Positions 1-5,368 of a stretch of DNA of 5,368 nt are shown here, piece by piece. The notes beneath the pieces are model-generated. The model was not told the origin of the DNA, searched no databases, and saw only the letters and a list, made by a program, of their open reading frames with translations. This DNA comes from Pseudomonadota bacterium (GTDB lineage Bacteria; Pseudomonadota; Alphaproteobacteria; Rhizobiales; Rhizobiaceae). The stretch spans positions 1 through 5,368 of the forward strand of contig JAEYXI010000037.1 in NCBI GenBank assembly GCA_023428515.1, in the 5' to 3' direction. The position numbers were made by a program, and so were the translations under genes. Position 1 is the stretch's first letter, and each line of letters starts with the position of its first letter.

Positions 1-23
1 AGAGAAGTCAGACGCTCGGTCAT
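1..23 (-). CDS. Possible start of a further operon gene, cut by the window edge
   Basis: An ATG at 23-21 opens a frame that reads MTERLTS and stays open to the edge. A GGAG lies upstream at 40-37, but its 13-nt spacing to the ATG is longer than ideal. The ATG begins 48 bp after the stop codon of the RpiR-type regulator, on the same strand, and no terminator is visible between them. A continuing operon (for example transporter or further catabolic genes) is therefore plausible. Seven residues are too few to identify a family, so the product is unknown. The call could be chance, since only 23 bases are visible. Confidence 0.27.
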
Positions 24-71
24 ATCTGGAACGCAGCTCCGATACGGGAAATTCCTAGGTTGCCAAGTTTG

Positions 72-956
72 CTAGCGCCGCCTTGTCGGCTCTCTAGCCG
101 CCACTTCCGGCGTCCGATACCCCAAACTCATCACCAGCGTCTGGCAGAGCACCATGGCCGGCACCTGGCTGCGGAAGTGGCCGAGCCGGCCTTCCTTGAC
201 GTAGAGGACGTGCCTGGCGAGCGGCGCCACAGGGCTGAGCTCGTTGTCGGTGATGGCGAGCACGGTGCGCCCCGCAGCATGCGCCTTCTTCGCCAGTTCG
301 ATCGTTTCCGGCGTGTAGTCGTCGAATGTGATGACCAGCAGCACGTCGTCGGCGTCCATCGCCGCGAGTTGCTCGGCGCGCATGGCGCCCAGATTGTCGA
401 TGAGGAACGCGCGTTTGCCGATGCGCGACAGGCCATAATAGGTGTAGCTGCCGACACCGAAAGCGCCGCGCGCCGCCGCGATATGCACGGCCTTCGCTTT
501 CTGCAACGCGTCGACGAAGGGCGTCAGCTCGGCGCTCGCCACATCCTCGCGCAGTCTCAACAGCGCGTCGAACGCGGCCTGGATGAAGGTTTCGGCGACC
601 TGATGCGGGTCCTTGGGGTCGCCCGGCTCGCGACGGCCTGAAGGCGCGGCCTCGCGGCTCACCGCCTGCAGCCGGTCGGCATAGGACATGCGGGGACCGA
701 GCAGGCGCTGCTTGAACAGCGCCTGCAGCCCGGCAAAGCCGTCAAAGCCGAGCTCCTTGGCGAAGCGGGTGATCGCGGAGGGCGGCACGCCGGCGCGGCG
801 GGCGATCTCGACGATGGTGAATATCGCCGCATCCTCGGGATTGTTGAGCAGGTATTGCGCGACCTGCTGCAGCCGCTTGCTCAGCGAGGGTTTGCGCGCG
901 AGCAAGGTCGCGACGAACTCGCCATAGTCGCGCGTGCTGTCTGTGTCGTCGGTCAT
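72..956 (-). CDS. RpiR/MurR-family transcriptional regulator (HTH plus SIS)
   Basis: This 294-residue protein has the standard RpiR layout and normal length. An N-terminal HTH_6 DNA-binding domain spans about residues 12-88, with the helix-turn-helix around IVEIARRAGVPPSAITRFAKE (48-68) followed by LGFDGFAGLQ. A C-terminal SIS sugar-phosphate-binding domain spans about 140-280, including VLLVITFDDYTPETIELAKK (205-224) and TVLAITD (231-237). Known RpiR proteins repress or activate sugar catabolism genes in response to phosphosugars. The polar linker at 100-119 is somewhat long. The usual Ser/Thr-rich SIS phosphate loop is modified: AARGAFGVGS at 161-170, and FDDYT where FSxYS is common. The ATG overlaps the stop of the preceding dehydrogenase gene (ATGA), and there is no strong Shine-Dalgarno, so coupled translation is likely. 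By position it probably regulates this operon. The family call is firm; the effector and target are inference. Confidence 0.93.
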   Translation of the reverse strand: MTDDTDSTRDYGEFVATLLARKPSLSKRLQQVAQYLLNNPEDAAIFTIVEIARRAGVPPSAITRFAKELGFDGFAGLQALFKQRLLGPRMSYADRLQAVSREAAPSGRREPGDPKDPHQVAETFIQAAFDALLRLREDVASAELTPFVDALQKAKAVHIAAARGAFGVGSYTYYGLSRIGKRAFLIDNLGAMRAEQLAAMDADDVLLVITFDDYTPETIELAKKAHAAGRTVLAITDNELSPVAPLARHVLYVKEGRLGHFRSQVPAMVLCQTLVMSLGYRTPEVAAREPTRRR

Positions 957-2440
957 GCGGCGCGCCCGCCGAGTGATGCGCCAACGGTCTTGGCAACGCC
1001 CTCAGCAAGGATGGAGCGAGCCGAGGTCGCGACGCGACGCGTGAAGGCGGCATCGTTTGCGAGGGCATCGCCGAAAATCGCGCGGTTGCCGACGAAGAGC
1101 GCCGTGAAGGCGTCGATGTCGCCGGACGATTGTTTTGCGATGTCAGCGACGAACGGCATGATCTGGTCATGCGCCTGCCACGATGCGCCGAAGGCGGCTT
1201 GCGACTTCGCCAGATAGGCGACCCAGCCTGCCACCGCCGTCTCGAGCAGCGGCGACGAAAACCCCTTGGCCATGCGGTCGCGCAGCGGCTGCAGGATGCG
1301 CTGGTTGATCTTCTGCGAACCATCCGTGGCGATCTGGTGGTTGGAATGGCGAATGGCCGGATTGGCGAGGCGCGAGATCGTGAGGTCGAGATAGGGACCG
1401 ACCTTCATGCTCGGCACATCCGGCAGCACGGCCGCGGATTCGCTGAGTATCATGCGGCGGGCGAAATCTCTCAGCAACGGATCGTGCACGTCGTCGCAGG
1501 TCGTGCCGAGCCCCGACAGCGCGCCGAGATAGGAGAGCGCGGTCTGGCAGGCGTTGAGCACCCGCATCTTGATGAATTCGTACGGCTCGACATCTCCGAC
1601 GAACTCGGCGCCGGCGACGTCCCAGTGCGGGCGAGGGCGGTTGAAGTCGTCCTCGATCACCCATTGCCGGAAAGGCTCGCCGACCACCACGCCCTCGTCG
1701 CGGTATCCGGCCATTTGCTCTACGCGCTCCAGGTCTTCCGGGCGCGTTGCCGGCACGATGCGGTCGACCATGGTCGAGGGAAAACGCACATTGTCCGAGA
1801 GCCATGAGGCGAGCGGCTTGTCGGCTGCCTCGGCAAAGCTCGACACGACATTTCTCAGGATGTGCCCATTGCCCGGAATGTTGTCGCAGGAGATCAGCGT
1901 GACGGGCGCATTCGCCACCATGCGCTTGCTTAGCATTTCCACCAGAAGGCCTGGCAGCGACTGCCGCCCCGATGCGCGCTTCAGGTCGTCCGCTATTTCC
2001 GGTCGTTCCCAGTCGATCGCGCCGCTCGCCGGGATGTGGCAGTAGCCTTTCTCCGTCACCGTCATGGTGACGATTTCGATGCCGGGATCGGCAAGGGCGG
2101 CGATCGCTGTCCCGGGCTCCCGGTCGGCATCGAGCACGCGCCTGATCGAGCCGATGACGCGCGCCTCGGCCTTGTCGCCTTCGACCAGCAGGCGCGTGTA
2201 AAGCCCGTCCTGCGGAGCAAGTTGCGCCTCGATCGAAGGCGGCCTGATGTTGATGCCGATCTCTGCACGATCGTCCGCGCCGGCTTCCAGCGCGTCCTCG
2301 GTGTATTCGGCCTGGTGGCAGCGGTGGAAGGCGCCGACGCCGATATGGGCGAAGCCGATCCGCGTCTTTTCGCGGTCATAGCCCGGCCTGCGCACGCTTG
2401 CCGGTGCAAGCGCCAGCGTCTCTTGGTTCAGTCGCTTCAT
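953..2440 (-). CDS. Mannitol dehydrogenase / fructuronate reductase family oxidoreductase
   Basis: This 495-residue cytosolic enzyme belongs to the polyol-specific long-chain dehydrogenases, which interconvert polyols or aldonates and ketoses or ketouronates with NAD(P)(H); members are usually 450-500 residues. Visible family motifs are the nucleotide-binding IGVGAFHR (33-40), TVTEKGY (127-133), SCDNIPGNG (184-192), FPSTMVDRIVP (220-230), GEPFRQWVIED (254-264) and DGSQKINQR (373-381). The catalytic Lys is K291 in YEFIKMRVLNACQ, with N296 as the expected partner. The active-site His of this helix (KxxxxNxxH in the characterised Pseudomonas fluorescens enzyme) is Q299. SCDNIPGNGH and QIATDGSQK resemble UxuB-type (D-mannonate) members more than classical mannitol 2-dehydrogenase, but the substrate is uncertain; an arabinitol or other polyol is possible. 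The frame stays open further upstream to 2899 inside the SDR gene. The ATG at 2440 is preferred because it has a GAGGG upstream, an ATGA overlap and family-like N-terminal length. Confidence 0.93.
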   Translation of the reverse strand: MKRLNQETLALAPASVRRPGYDREKTRIGFAHIGVGAFHRCHQAEYTEDALEAGADDRAEIGINIRPPSIEAQLAPQDGLYTRLLVEGDKAEARVIGSIRRVLDADREPGTAIAALADPGIEIVTMTVTEKGYCHIPASGAIDWERPEIADDLKRASGRQSLPGLLVEMLSKRMVANAPVTLISCDNIPGNGHILRNVVSSFAEAADKPLASWLSDNVRFPSTMVDRIVPATRPEDLERVEQMAGYRDEGVVVGEPFRQWVIEDDFNRPRPHWDVAGAEFVGDVEPYEFIKMRVLNACQTALSYLGALSGLGTTCDDVHDPLLRDFARRMILSESAAVLPDVPSMKVGPYLDLTISRLANPAIRHSNHQIATDGSQKINQRILQPLRDRMAKGFSSPLLETAVAGWVAYLAKSQAAFGASWQAHDQIMPFVADIAKQSSGDIDAFTALFVGNRAIFGDALANDAAFTRRVATSARSILAEGVAKTVGASLGGRAA

Positions 2441-3222
2441 GCGTCCCTCGGCCCGACGGCCCACTGTTCCTGGTCGATCAGCGCGCCGGTCATCGGTTCG
2501 GAGGCCGGCGACAGCAGGAAATGCGTCAGCCTGGCGACATCTTCCGGCGAAAGCAGGCGGCCGAACGGCTGCTGTGCCGCTTGGTCCTTCAGCCAGTCCG
2601 GTCCCTTGCCGAGCGTTTCGGCATGCATCACGCACTCTGCCGGCGTATCGGCCCAGCCCATGTTGATGCCGTTGATGCGGATGCGGTCGAAGCGATGCCC
2701 CTGCGCGGCGTTCTTGGTGACCAGCGCCAGCGCGGCCTTGCTGGCGGAGTAGACCGTCAGGTCGGTCGCGCCGCCATGCACGTTGATCGACAATATGTTG
2801 ACGATCGCGCCCGGCTTCTTGCGCGCTCGCATGTCGGCGATCGCCCGCTGCATCAGGAAGAAGGGCGTCCTTGCATTGACGGCGTGAATCCTGTCCCACA
2901 GCTCCGACGTCGCGGTCAGCATCGAGCCGCGGTCGGTGGCGCCGGCGGCATTCACCAGCGCGTCGATGCGCCCGAATTTTTCCAGCGCCGCGTCCGCGAT
3001 GGCGTCGCTGGCGTTCCCATCGGCCAGGTCAACGCTTACGAAATGCGCCTTTGCGCCCAGCGCTTCGACCTCTGCCACGACGGCAGCGCCGCGCGTCTTG
3101 TCGCGCCCCGAGATCAATACGGCCTCGGCGCCGTTTCTCGCGGCCTCGATCGCGACGGCGCGGCCGACGCCCTGCGTCGAGCCGGTGACCACCAATACAC
3201 AGCCAGCGAGGGAAAGATTCAT
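2437..3222 (-). CDS. Short-chain dehydrogenase/reductase (SDR) family oxidoreductase
   Basis: This is a classical single-domain Rossmann SDR of 261 residues, the normal size. Numbered from the ATG at 3222, it has TGSTQGVG (13-20) for the dinucleotide, VDLAD (65-69), NAAG (91-94, for the usual NNAG), VNAR with the structural Asn at 116, the catalytic Ser at 145 and YSASK with Y158 and K162. After the active site it has INGINMGWADTPAE instead of the common PG motif. The C-terminus is MTGALIDQEQWAVG instead of the usual DGG. Family members oxidise sugars, polyols or sugar acids, or reduce ketones; the substrate here is unknown. It is the first gene of the operon and overlaps the next gene by ATGA. 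A GTG six bases upstream (3228) is an alternative start in the same frame (263 residues). Neither start has a good Shine-Dalgarno; the ATG is chosen as more conventional. Confidence 0.92.
   Translation of the reverse strand: MNLSLAGCVLVVTGSTQGVGRAVAIEAARNGAEAVLISGRDKTRGAAVVAEVEALGAKAHFVSVDLADGNASDAIADAALEKFGRIDALVNAAGATDRGSMLTATSELWDRIHAVNARTPFFLMQRAIADMRARKKPGAIVNILSINVHGGATDLTVYSASKAALALVTKNAAQGHRFDRIRINGINMGWADTPAECVMHAETLGKGPDWLKDQAAQQPFGRLLSPEDVARLTHFLLSPASEPMTGALIDQEQWAVGPRDA
2445..2449 (-). promoter_or_regulatory. Shine-Dalgarno of the mannitol dehydrogenase family gene
   Basis: GAGGG lies four bases before the ATG at 2440, inside the last codons of the SDR gene. It supports 2440 rather than any start further upstream in the same open frame. 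Confidence 0.6.
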
Positions 3223-3237
3223 TGTCACGCAATTCGA

Positions 3238-3261
3238 TTTCTATTTGGAAGAAAATAGAAA
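3238..3261. promoter_or_regulatory. Candidate operator: perfect 9+9 bp inverted repeat over the -10 and start site
   Basis: TTTCTATTT (3238-3246) and AAATAGAAA (3253-3261) are perfect reverse complements around a 6-bp spacer (GGAAGA). The symmetry continues outward as CGATTT (3235-3240) and AAATCG (3261-3266), offset by two extra A's. The repeat covers the predicted -10 box and initiation site, a typical position for a repressor operator. The RpiR-type regulator encoded in the operon is the obvious candidate ligand, but binding is inferred, not shown. Confidence 0.5.
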
Positions 3262-3280
3262 AATCGTTCCGAACGGTCAA
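3252..3280 (-). promoter_or_regulatory. Predicted sigma70 promoter of the SDR-dehydrogenase-rpiR operon
   Basis: On the minus strand TTGACC (3280-3275) and TATTTT (3257-3252) are separated by exactly 17 bp. Five of six -35 bases match the TTGACA consensus, and four of six -10 bases match TATAAT. Transcription should begin near 3245, giving a leader of only about 20 nt before the ATG at 3222. The block is locally AT-rich in an otherwise GC-rich region. It lies directly upstream of the first gene of the three-gene operon. This is a prediction from spacing and consensus only. Confidence 0.6.
3265..3275. promoter_or_regulatory. Small palindrome in the promoter spacer
   Basis: CGTTC-C-GAACG is an 11-bp palindrome with 5-bp arms and one central base. 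It lies between the -35 and -10 elements and touches the end of the -35. It may be a second regulator site, but a palindrome this short could be chance. Confidence 0.3.
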
Positions 3281-3307
3281 GCCGCGGAATAGTGGTTCGT
3301 AGCCCAC

Positions 3308-3327
3308 AAAACCCTACAGGGGCAGGG
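3308..3327 (-). terminator. Weak possible terminator after the sensor kinase gene
   Basis: On the minus strand CCCT (3327-3324) can pair with AGGG (3315-3312), followed at once by TTTT (3311-3308). An alternative fold is a tighter CCC/GGG hairpin at 3321-3312. The stem is short (3-4 bp) and the T-run is only four bases, so termination would be inefficient. Its position between the kinase stop and the operon promoter is sensible. Confidence 0.25.
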
Positions 3328-3335
3328 CGAGCGTA

Positions 3336-3350
3336 GAGCTGCGTCAGCTC
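3336..3350 (-). other. Stem-loop spanning the kinase stop codon
   Basis: GAGCTG and CAGCTC form a perfect 6-bp stem with a 3-base loop, and the TGA stop (3346-3344) straddles the junction of the stem and loop. No T-run follows directly, so it is not an intrinsic terminator by itself. It could stabilise the 3' end of the mRNA together with the weak hairpin downstream, or be incidental. Confidence 0.35.
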
Positions 3351-5368
3351 GACTGGACGTTCCCGGCTGTCGTTTCGTCCCGCTTCACAGGCGCCGCGTC
3401 GCGCGGCAACACGATGCGGAATTCGGTGAACGAACCGGGCACGGTTTCAACGTCGATCGTCCCCGAATGCAGCCTGACGATGATGTCGCGGCTGAGCGAC
3501 AGGCCGAGACCGGCACCTTCGCCGGCGGGTTTGGTGGTGAAGAACGGATTGAACATTTTCGCCTTCACCTCGGGCGAAATGCCGGTTCCGTTATCGCGGA
3601 TCCTGATCTCGACGGCGTCGCCCAGGCTTCTCGTCGAAGCGGCGAGCACCGGCTGGTAGGCAGTGCCGTCCATTTCCTCGCCGCGTCGGGCGGCCGCCTG
3701 CAGGCCGTTGGATATCAGGAAGAGCAGCGCACGCGAGATTTCTTGCGGGTCGAGATCGATCTTGCCTGCTGCCGGATCGTAGGCCTTCTCCAGCTTCACG
3801 TCGAAATCCTGCCGCTCGGCGCGCACGCCGTGGTAGGCGATGCCGAGACTTTCGTCGACCACCGCGTTGATGTCGACCGGCCGGTGTCCGCCCGCTCCCT
3901 GGTCCTCGCCGAGGTGCAGCATGTTCGCAACGATCGAATCGGCGCGTTTGCCGAACTCCACCACCTTGCCGAGATTGGCCTTGAGTACGTCGCCCAGATC
4001 CTCGACCTCGGCCCTTGTGCCGCCGTCTATCACCGCGCCTTCCAGCACCATGCGGATGTCGTCCACCAGCCGGTTCGACACGGCCGAGAAATCTCTGAGG
4101 GAATCGAGCGAACTCCTGATCTCGTTGGCTATGCCCGACGTGGACTGGCCGAGCGAGGCGAGCCTCTCCATCTCGCCCGCCCGCTTCTGCAGCGAGTGCA
4201 GGCCATGCAGCGTTTCGGCGAGTTCGCTGGCGCTTGCCTCCGCCGCCTCGGACAACCGCGCGGTTTCGATCGCGATCACCGCGTGGTCGGCAAAGGTCCG
4301 CACCAGCTCGATCTGCCGCTCCGTGAATGGCTCCGATCGCGTCAGCGCGAAGACGCCGACGATGGCACTCCCGCGCATCAGCGGAACACAGAGTGCGGCG
4401 CCGGCCCCCGTAGCGTTCGCCTCGCTCAGATCGGCCACATGGACAACGGCATTCTCTACTGCGGCGCGTTCGATGAGAGCGTCCATCCCGGGCTGGACAG
4501 ACGAGGCGCCCGTCGCTGCGCTCAGACGGTAGGCGCCATCCTCCAACCTGTAGATTTCGGAGCTTGCCGTGTTGCAGAGCGCGGCTGCCGATGCCGTCAG
4601 CGCGTTCAACACCTTGTCGAGATCGCCCGTGGAGCGGGTAATAGTCCTGGCTGCGTAGGCTACCGCCGTCTGCTGCCGAAGCGTTTCGGCCACCTCGGCG
4701 CTGCGCGCCGTGACCTCGTCGGCAAGCCGCACGGTCTCGGCCGCGATCGCCGCCTGGTCGGCGAATGCCTGGACGAGCCTGATCTGGCCGTCGCTGAACC
4801 GTCCGGGTTCCGGCCGCGTCAGTGTGAAGACCCCGACCACGGCGCCTTCGCGCAGCAGCGGAACGCAGAGCACCGAAGCTGCTCCATCGCCCGCCGCCTC
4901 GGTGTCGCTAGCAGCGTCGGGCACATGGATGATGGCCTTCTCCTGCGCCGTACGGCCGACCCAACTGTCCCGTCCGGCGCGGATCGGATTGGTGCTTTCG
5001 CGCGTCAGGCCTTCCTTCGAGATACCCGTAGCTGCAGCGAGATGATAGGCGCCGTCTTCCAGCAGGTGGATGGTGGATGTACCGGCGGCGCAAAGGACGG
5101 CAGCCGATTGCGTCAGCGACGACAGCGCGACGCCGAGGTCGAGACCGGCGCGGTTGATCGCCTTCAGCCCCTCGGCGGTGGCGGCCTGCTGCCGCAGCGC
5201 CTCGCCGAACTCCGCCGCGCGAGTCCCCGCTTCTTCCAGCAGGCGCACATTCTCGACGGCGATCGCCGCCTGGTCGGCCAGCATCGAAGCCACCGAGACA
5301 TCCTCGTCGCCAAACGGCGCCGGCCGTACGATCAGCAGCACGCCGGCCACGCGGCCGGCGGCCAAGAG
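3344..5368 (-). CDS. Multi-GAF sensor histidine kinase, 5'-truncated by window edge, H-box His replaced by Asn
   Basis: The visible 674 residues (counted from the codon at 5368-5366) are the C-terminal part; the frame runs off the right edge. In order: the end of a GAF domain (to about 46), a helical linker, a complete GAF (about 74-215), a linker, another GAF (about 240-372), a linker, a dimerisation segment (about 400-490) and HATPase_c (about 497-656). The ATPase motifs are intact: N-box LISNGLQAA (N554), G1 DNGTGIS (592-598), F-box FNPFFTTK (606-613) and G2 GEGAGLGLS (616-624). The H-box reads LASLGQSTSGIANEIRSSL, with N415 where GIAHEIKNPL-type kinases carry the phosphorylated His. No transmembrane segment is visible, so it is probably cytosolic, with GAF domains sensing a small ligand or redox/light state. 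No response regulator gene is in the window. Family call firm; kinase activity doubtful. Confidence 0.92.
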   Translation of the reverse strand, partial: LLAAGRVAGVLLIVRPAPFGDEDVSVASMLADQAAIAVENVRLLEEAGTRAAEFGEALRQQAATAEGLKAINRAGLDLGVALSSLTQSAAVLCAAGTSTIHLLEDGAYHLAAATGISKEGLTRESTNPIRAGRDSWVGRTAQEKAIIHVPDAASDTEAAGDGAASVLCVPLLREGAVVGVFTLTRPEPGRFSDGQIRLVQAFADQAAIAAETVRLADEVTARSAEVAETLRQQTAVAYAARTITRSTGDLDKVLNALTASAAALCNTASSEIYRLEDGAYRLSAATGASSVQPGMDALIERAAVENAVVHVADLSEANATGAGAALCVPLMRGSAIVGVFALTRSEPFTERQIELVRTFADHAVIAIETARLSEAAEASASELAETLHGLHSLQKRAGEMERLASLGQSTSGIANEIRSSLDSLRDFSAVSNRLVDDIRMVLEGAVIDGGTRAEVEDLGDVLKANLGKVVEFGKRADSIVANMLHLGEDQGAGGHRPVDINAVVDESLGIAYHGVRAERQDFDVKLEKAYDPAAGKIDLDPQEISRALLFLISNGLQAAARRGEEMDGTAYQPVLAASTRSLGDAVEIRIRDNGTGISPEVKAKMFNPFFTTKPAGEGAGLGLSLSRDIIVRLHSGTIDVETVPGSFTEFRIVLPRDAAPVKRDETTAGNVQSS
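4272..5278. repeat. Intragenic repeats from tandem GAF modules
   Basis: The 20-mer GCGATCGCCGCCTGGTCGGC occurs at 4743-4762 and 5259-5278, with a third copy at 4272-4291 differing at two positions. These encode the ADQAAIA / ADHAVIA segment ending each GAF domain. At protein level the repeat unit is about 172 residues, then about 157, and includes the following linker (ALRQQAATAEGL, TLRQQTAVAYAA, TLHGLHSLQKRA). This indicates internal duplication of a GAF-plus-linker unit, not a mobile repeat. Confidence 0.75.

Noticed and set aside
42..70. Promoter-like or sigma54-like TTGGCA block between the regulator and the left-edge frame
   Set aside because: No acceptable -10 (best is TATCGG) and no GC at the -12 position; small palindromes here (GGAAATTCC, CCTAGG) are too short to call.
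1130..1807. Plus-strand open frame of 225 codons
   Set aside because: It is a complementary-strand shadow of the mannitol dehydrogenase family gene with no motif of its own.
2036..2752. Plus-strand open frame of 238 codons
   Set aside because: It is antisense to the mannitol dehydrogenase family and SDR genes, has low-complexity composition and no domain, and crosses a real gene boundary.
2441..2899. N-terminal extension of the mannitol dehydrogenase family frame to an upstream start
   Set aside because: The extension lies wholly inside the SDR gene in another frame and has no family similarity, while 2440 has a Shine-Dalgarno and an ATGA overlap.
2398..3258. Long plus-strand open frame of 286 codons opposite the SDR gene
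   Set aside because: It is antisense to a clear SDR with intact motifs. The translation is rich in Arg, Gly, His and Gln with no recognisable domain, typical of a shadow frame in high-GC DNA.
3029..3307. Minus-strand frame of 92 codons starting upstream of the SDR
   Set aside because: It starts upstream of the predicted promoter and runs into the SDR in the wrong frame; its tail is Arg-rich noise.
3840..4532. Plus-strand open frame of 230 codons opposite the kinase
   Set aside because: It is Ser/Ala/Arg-rich low-complexity translation of the antisense strand of a well-supported kinase.
5363..5365. TTG at the right edge as the start of the kinase
   Set aside because: The codon falls in the middle of a GAF domain and the frame is open through the window edge, so the true start lies outside.

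Overview
The window is GC-rich and densely coded. All four recognisable genes lie on the minus strand, so the window reads right to left. The protein families suggest a rhizobial-type alphaproteobacterium (Mesorhizobium-like): a multi-GAF histidine kinase, a polyol/hexuronate-type oxidoreductase pair and an RpiR regulator. That assignment is inference from protein character, not from a marker gene.

Right part (3344-5368): the C-terminal 674 residues of a large sensor histidine kinase whose N-terminus lies beyond the right edge. It shows the tail of one GAF domain, two complete GAF domains joined by similar helical linkers, a dimerisation segment and a well-preserved HATPase domain. The usual phosphoacceptor histidine of the H-box is an asparagine (codon 4124-4126), and the Pro after it is also lost. 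This makes it a candidate non-canonical or pseudo-kinase and is the most notable point in the window.

Intergenic region (3223-3343): 121 bp holding a strong-looking sigma70 promoter for the leftward operon (TTGACC, 17 bp, TATTTT). A perfect 9+9 bp inverted repeat overlaps its -10 element and predicted start site. A second small palindrome sits in the -35/-10 spacer. A weak possible terminator for the kinase gene lies just before the promoter.

Left part (1-3222): a compact operon of a short-chain dehydrogenase (SDR), a mannitol dehydrogenase/fructuronate reductase family enzyme and an RpiR-type (HTH plus SIS) regulator. Each junction is a 4-base ATGA stop/start overlap, so translational coupling is likely. 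The regulator probably senses a phosphorylated sugar and may act on the inverted repeat upstream of its own operon. A possible start of a further gene is seen at the extreme left edge, 48 bp after the regulator. The two dehydrogenases most plausibly serve successive redox steps in use of a sugar, polyol or sugar acid; the substrate cannot be read from this window.

No RNA genes, mobile elements, CRISPR arrays or insertion sequences were seen. Apart from the altered kinase H-box and an active-site substitution in the mannitol dehydrogenase family enzyme, this looks like an ordinary catabolic locus rather than a new system.
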